From Halobacteriales archaeon SW_9_67_25 (GTDB taxonomy: Archaea; Halobacteriota; Halobacteria; Halobacteriales; Haloarculaceae), in the NCBI GenBank assembly GCA_003022745.1, contig PXSU01000094.1, positions 1 to 5,805 of the forward strand: 5,805 nucleotides of DNA. The letters run 5' to 3'. Under the pieces are notes generated by a model, which made no database searches, was not told the DNA's origin, and saw only the letters and a list, made by a program, of their open reading frames with translations. The position numbers and the translations under genes are program-made. Every line of letters begins with the position of its first letter. Within the stretch, counting starts at the first letter, position 1. Below, in pieces: positions 4,944 to 5,805 of the stretch.

Positions 4944-4953
4944 AATTTAAGTA
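4944..4953 (+). promoter_or_regulatory. TATA box of hflX
   Basis: AATTTAAGTA is centred about 28 bp before the GTG at 4978 and matches a haloarchaeal TATA box for a leaderless transcript. An 11-bp palindrome, CCGGTGACCGG (4928-4938), lies just upstream of the BRE position. It contains one of two tandem GTGACCG copies (4924-4937). Confidence 0.6.
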
Positions 4954-4977
4954 CGGGCCTGACCTAGGTTCGCCCGA

Positions 4978-5805
4978 GTGACGGCCAACGACACCACAGC
5001 CGAACGGACGGTCATCGCCAAGCGCGTCGAGACGGGCGAAGCCGACACGACCGAGATTCGCGACCTCGCGCGGGCAGCGGGGTACGACATTGTGGGGGAA
5101 CTGACACAGACCAGGACCGAGGACCCCGCCTACCACTTCGGCGAGGGCAAAGTCGAGGCGCTGGCTGCGCTGGTCCGGCGGGAGGGGGCGTCGGTCGTGG
5201 TCTTCGACAACCAGCTGGGTCCCTACCAGACGTTCAACGTCGGCAACAAACTCCCGGCGGGAATCCGGATCATCGACCGCTTCCGGCTGATACTCGAGAT
5301 TTTCGGGCAGCGTGCCCGGACGCGCAAGGCACAGTTGCAGGTCGAACTCGCCCAGTTGCGCTACGAACTCCCGCGGGCAGAAGCGAAGGCCAGCCTCGCG
5401 AAACGGGACGAGCGGCCCGGCTTCATGGGCCTGGGCGAGTACGACGAGAGCCGCGAACAGGACATCAAGGCCCAGATTGCGCGTATCCGTGACGAACTCG
5501 AACAGATCGAACGGACCGACCAGCAACGCCGCGAGCAGCGCCGCGAGTCGGGCTTTGACCTCGTGGCGATGGCCGGCTACACGAACGCCGGGAAGTCGAC
5601 GCTGTTGCGCCAACTCGCCGCCGATGTCGACGTCGACGAGAACGAGGGGCGCCACCCCGATCTGGAGACGACTGCCGAGTCCGAGGACCGGCTTTTTACC
5701 ACGCTTGGCACGACGACCCGGCGGGCGGACATGGACCGCCGGGACGTCCTGCTGACCGACACCGTCGGGTTCATCTCGGATCTGCCACACTGGCTGGTCG
5801 AGTCG
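4978..5805 (+). CDS. hflX: Ribosome-associated GTPase HflX (partial, 3' end outside the window)
   Basis: The frame is open from the GTG at 4978 to the window edge, giving 276 codons. HflX binds the ribosome, hydrolyses GTP, and in bacteria splits stalled ribosomes. The N-terminal HflX domain includes ELTQTRTEDPAYHFGEGKVE and the conserved VVFDNQLGPYQTFNVGNKLP. RIIDRFRLILEIFGQRARTR follows, then the long helical linker with QLQVELAQLRYELPR and GFMGLGEYDESREQDIKAQI. The GTPase part shows G1 GYTNAGKST (200-208), a G2 region TLGTTTRR (242-249, where bacterial proteins usually have TLDPTTRR), and G3 DTVGF (261-265). About ten extra acidic residues lie between G1 and G2, as I recall for haloarchaeal members. 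The GTG start is supported by the TATA spacing and by the absence of an earlier in-frame family-like sequence. G4, G5 and the C-terminus are beyond the edge. Confidence 0.93.
   Translation, partial: MTANDTTAERTVIAKRVETGEADTTEIRDLARAAGYDIVGELTQTRTEDPAYHFGEGKVEALAALVRREGASVVVFDNQLGPYQTFNVGNKLPAGIRIIDRFRLILEIFGQRARTRKAQLQVELAQLRYELPRAEAKASLAKRDERPGFMGLGEYDESREQDIKAQIARIRDELEQIERTDQQRREQRRESGFDLVAMAGYTNAGKSTLLRQLAADVDVDENEGRHPDLETTAESEDRLFTTLGTTTRRADMDRRDVLLTDTVGFISDLPHWLVES

Noticed and set aside
4682..5790. Long minus-strand open frames opposite the PIN gene and hflX
   Set aside because: They are antisense shadows of well-supported plus-strand genes with clear motifs.
1..5805. tRNA or rRNA genes
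   Set aside because: No T-loop (GGTTCRANYCC) with matching acceptor and anticodon arms and no rRNA-like conserved segments were noticed on either strand.

Overview
The window is GC-rich and codes for acidic proteins. Its genes match haloarchaeal families: a HEWD protein, a Pop5/Rpp14-type RNase P subunit, a proteasome alpha subunit, SBDS and HflX. Several genes have a TATA-like box about 27 bp before the start codon, as expected for the leaderless transcripts common in halophilic archaea. Haloarchaea (class Halobacteria) is a confident assignment. A Haloarcula-like lineage is only an impression from the PsmA N-terminus.

Layout. Positions 1-100 hold the 5' end of a HEWD-family gene on the minus strand. 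Positions about 101-908 hold no convincing gene. Most of this stretch is a repeat island: two arms with related short motifs in the same order but inverted, each carrying roughly 65-bp tandem units at its outer edge, around a GC-rich centre with small hairpins. A class I SAM methyltransferase follows (909-1586, plus). Positions 1587-2113 are again without a convincing gene. They hold strong hairpins, including one that looks like the end of an IS200/IS605 (IS1341/TnpB-type) element, so this is probably a decayed mobile element. It runs directly up to the start codon of rnp2.

From 2114 onward comes the conserved archaeal RNase P / proteasome / ribosome-maturation cluster: rnp2 (2114-2593), psmA (2596-3263) and SBDS (3309-4034). 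psmA is broken. The two halves of a normal protein lie in different frames, and about 28 residues are missing at the junction, which fits an internal deletion of about 85 bp. A toxin-antitoxin-like pair follows: a UPF0175 protein (4094-4384) and a PIN-domain protein (4405-4920), with its own promoter. hflX (4978 onward) runs off the right edge after the G3 motif.

How the genes relate. Rnp2 serves tRNA 5'-end maturation, PsmA protein degradation, SBDS release of the anti-association factor from the large ribosomal subunit, and HflX ribosome-associated GTP hydrolysis. The core is therefore an RNA, ribosome and protein quality-control neighbourhood. It has been interrupted by accessory DNA in at least two places (the element relic before rnp2 and the toxin-antitoxin pair before hflX), is preceded by a repeat island, and carries an apparent loss-of-function lesion in psmA. 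The lesion and the repeat island are the two points most worth checking. I found no evidence for a complete novel multigene system.
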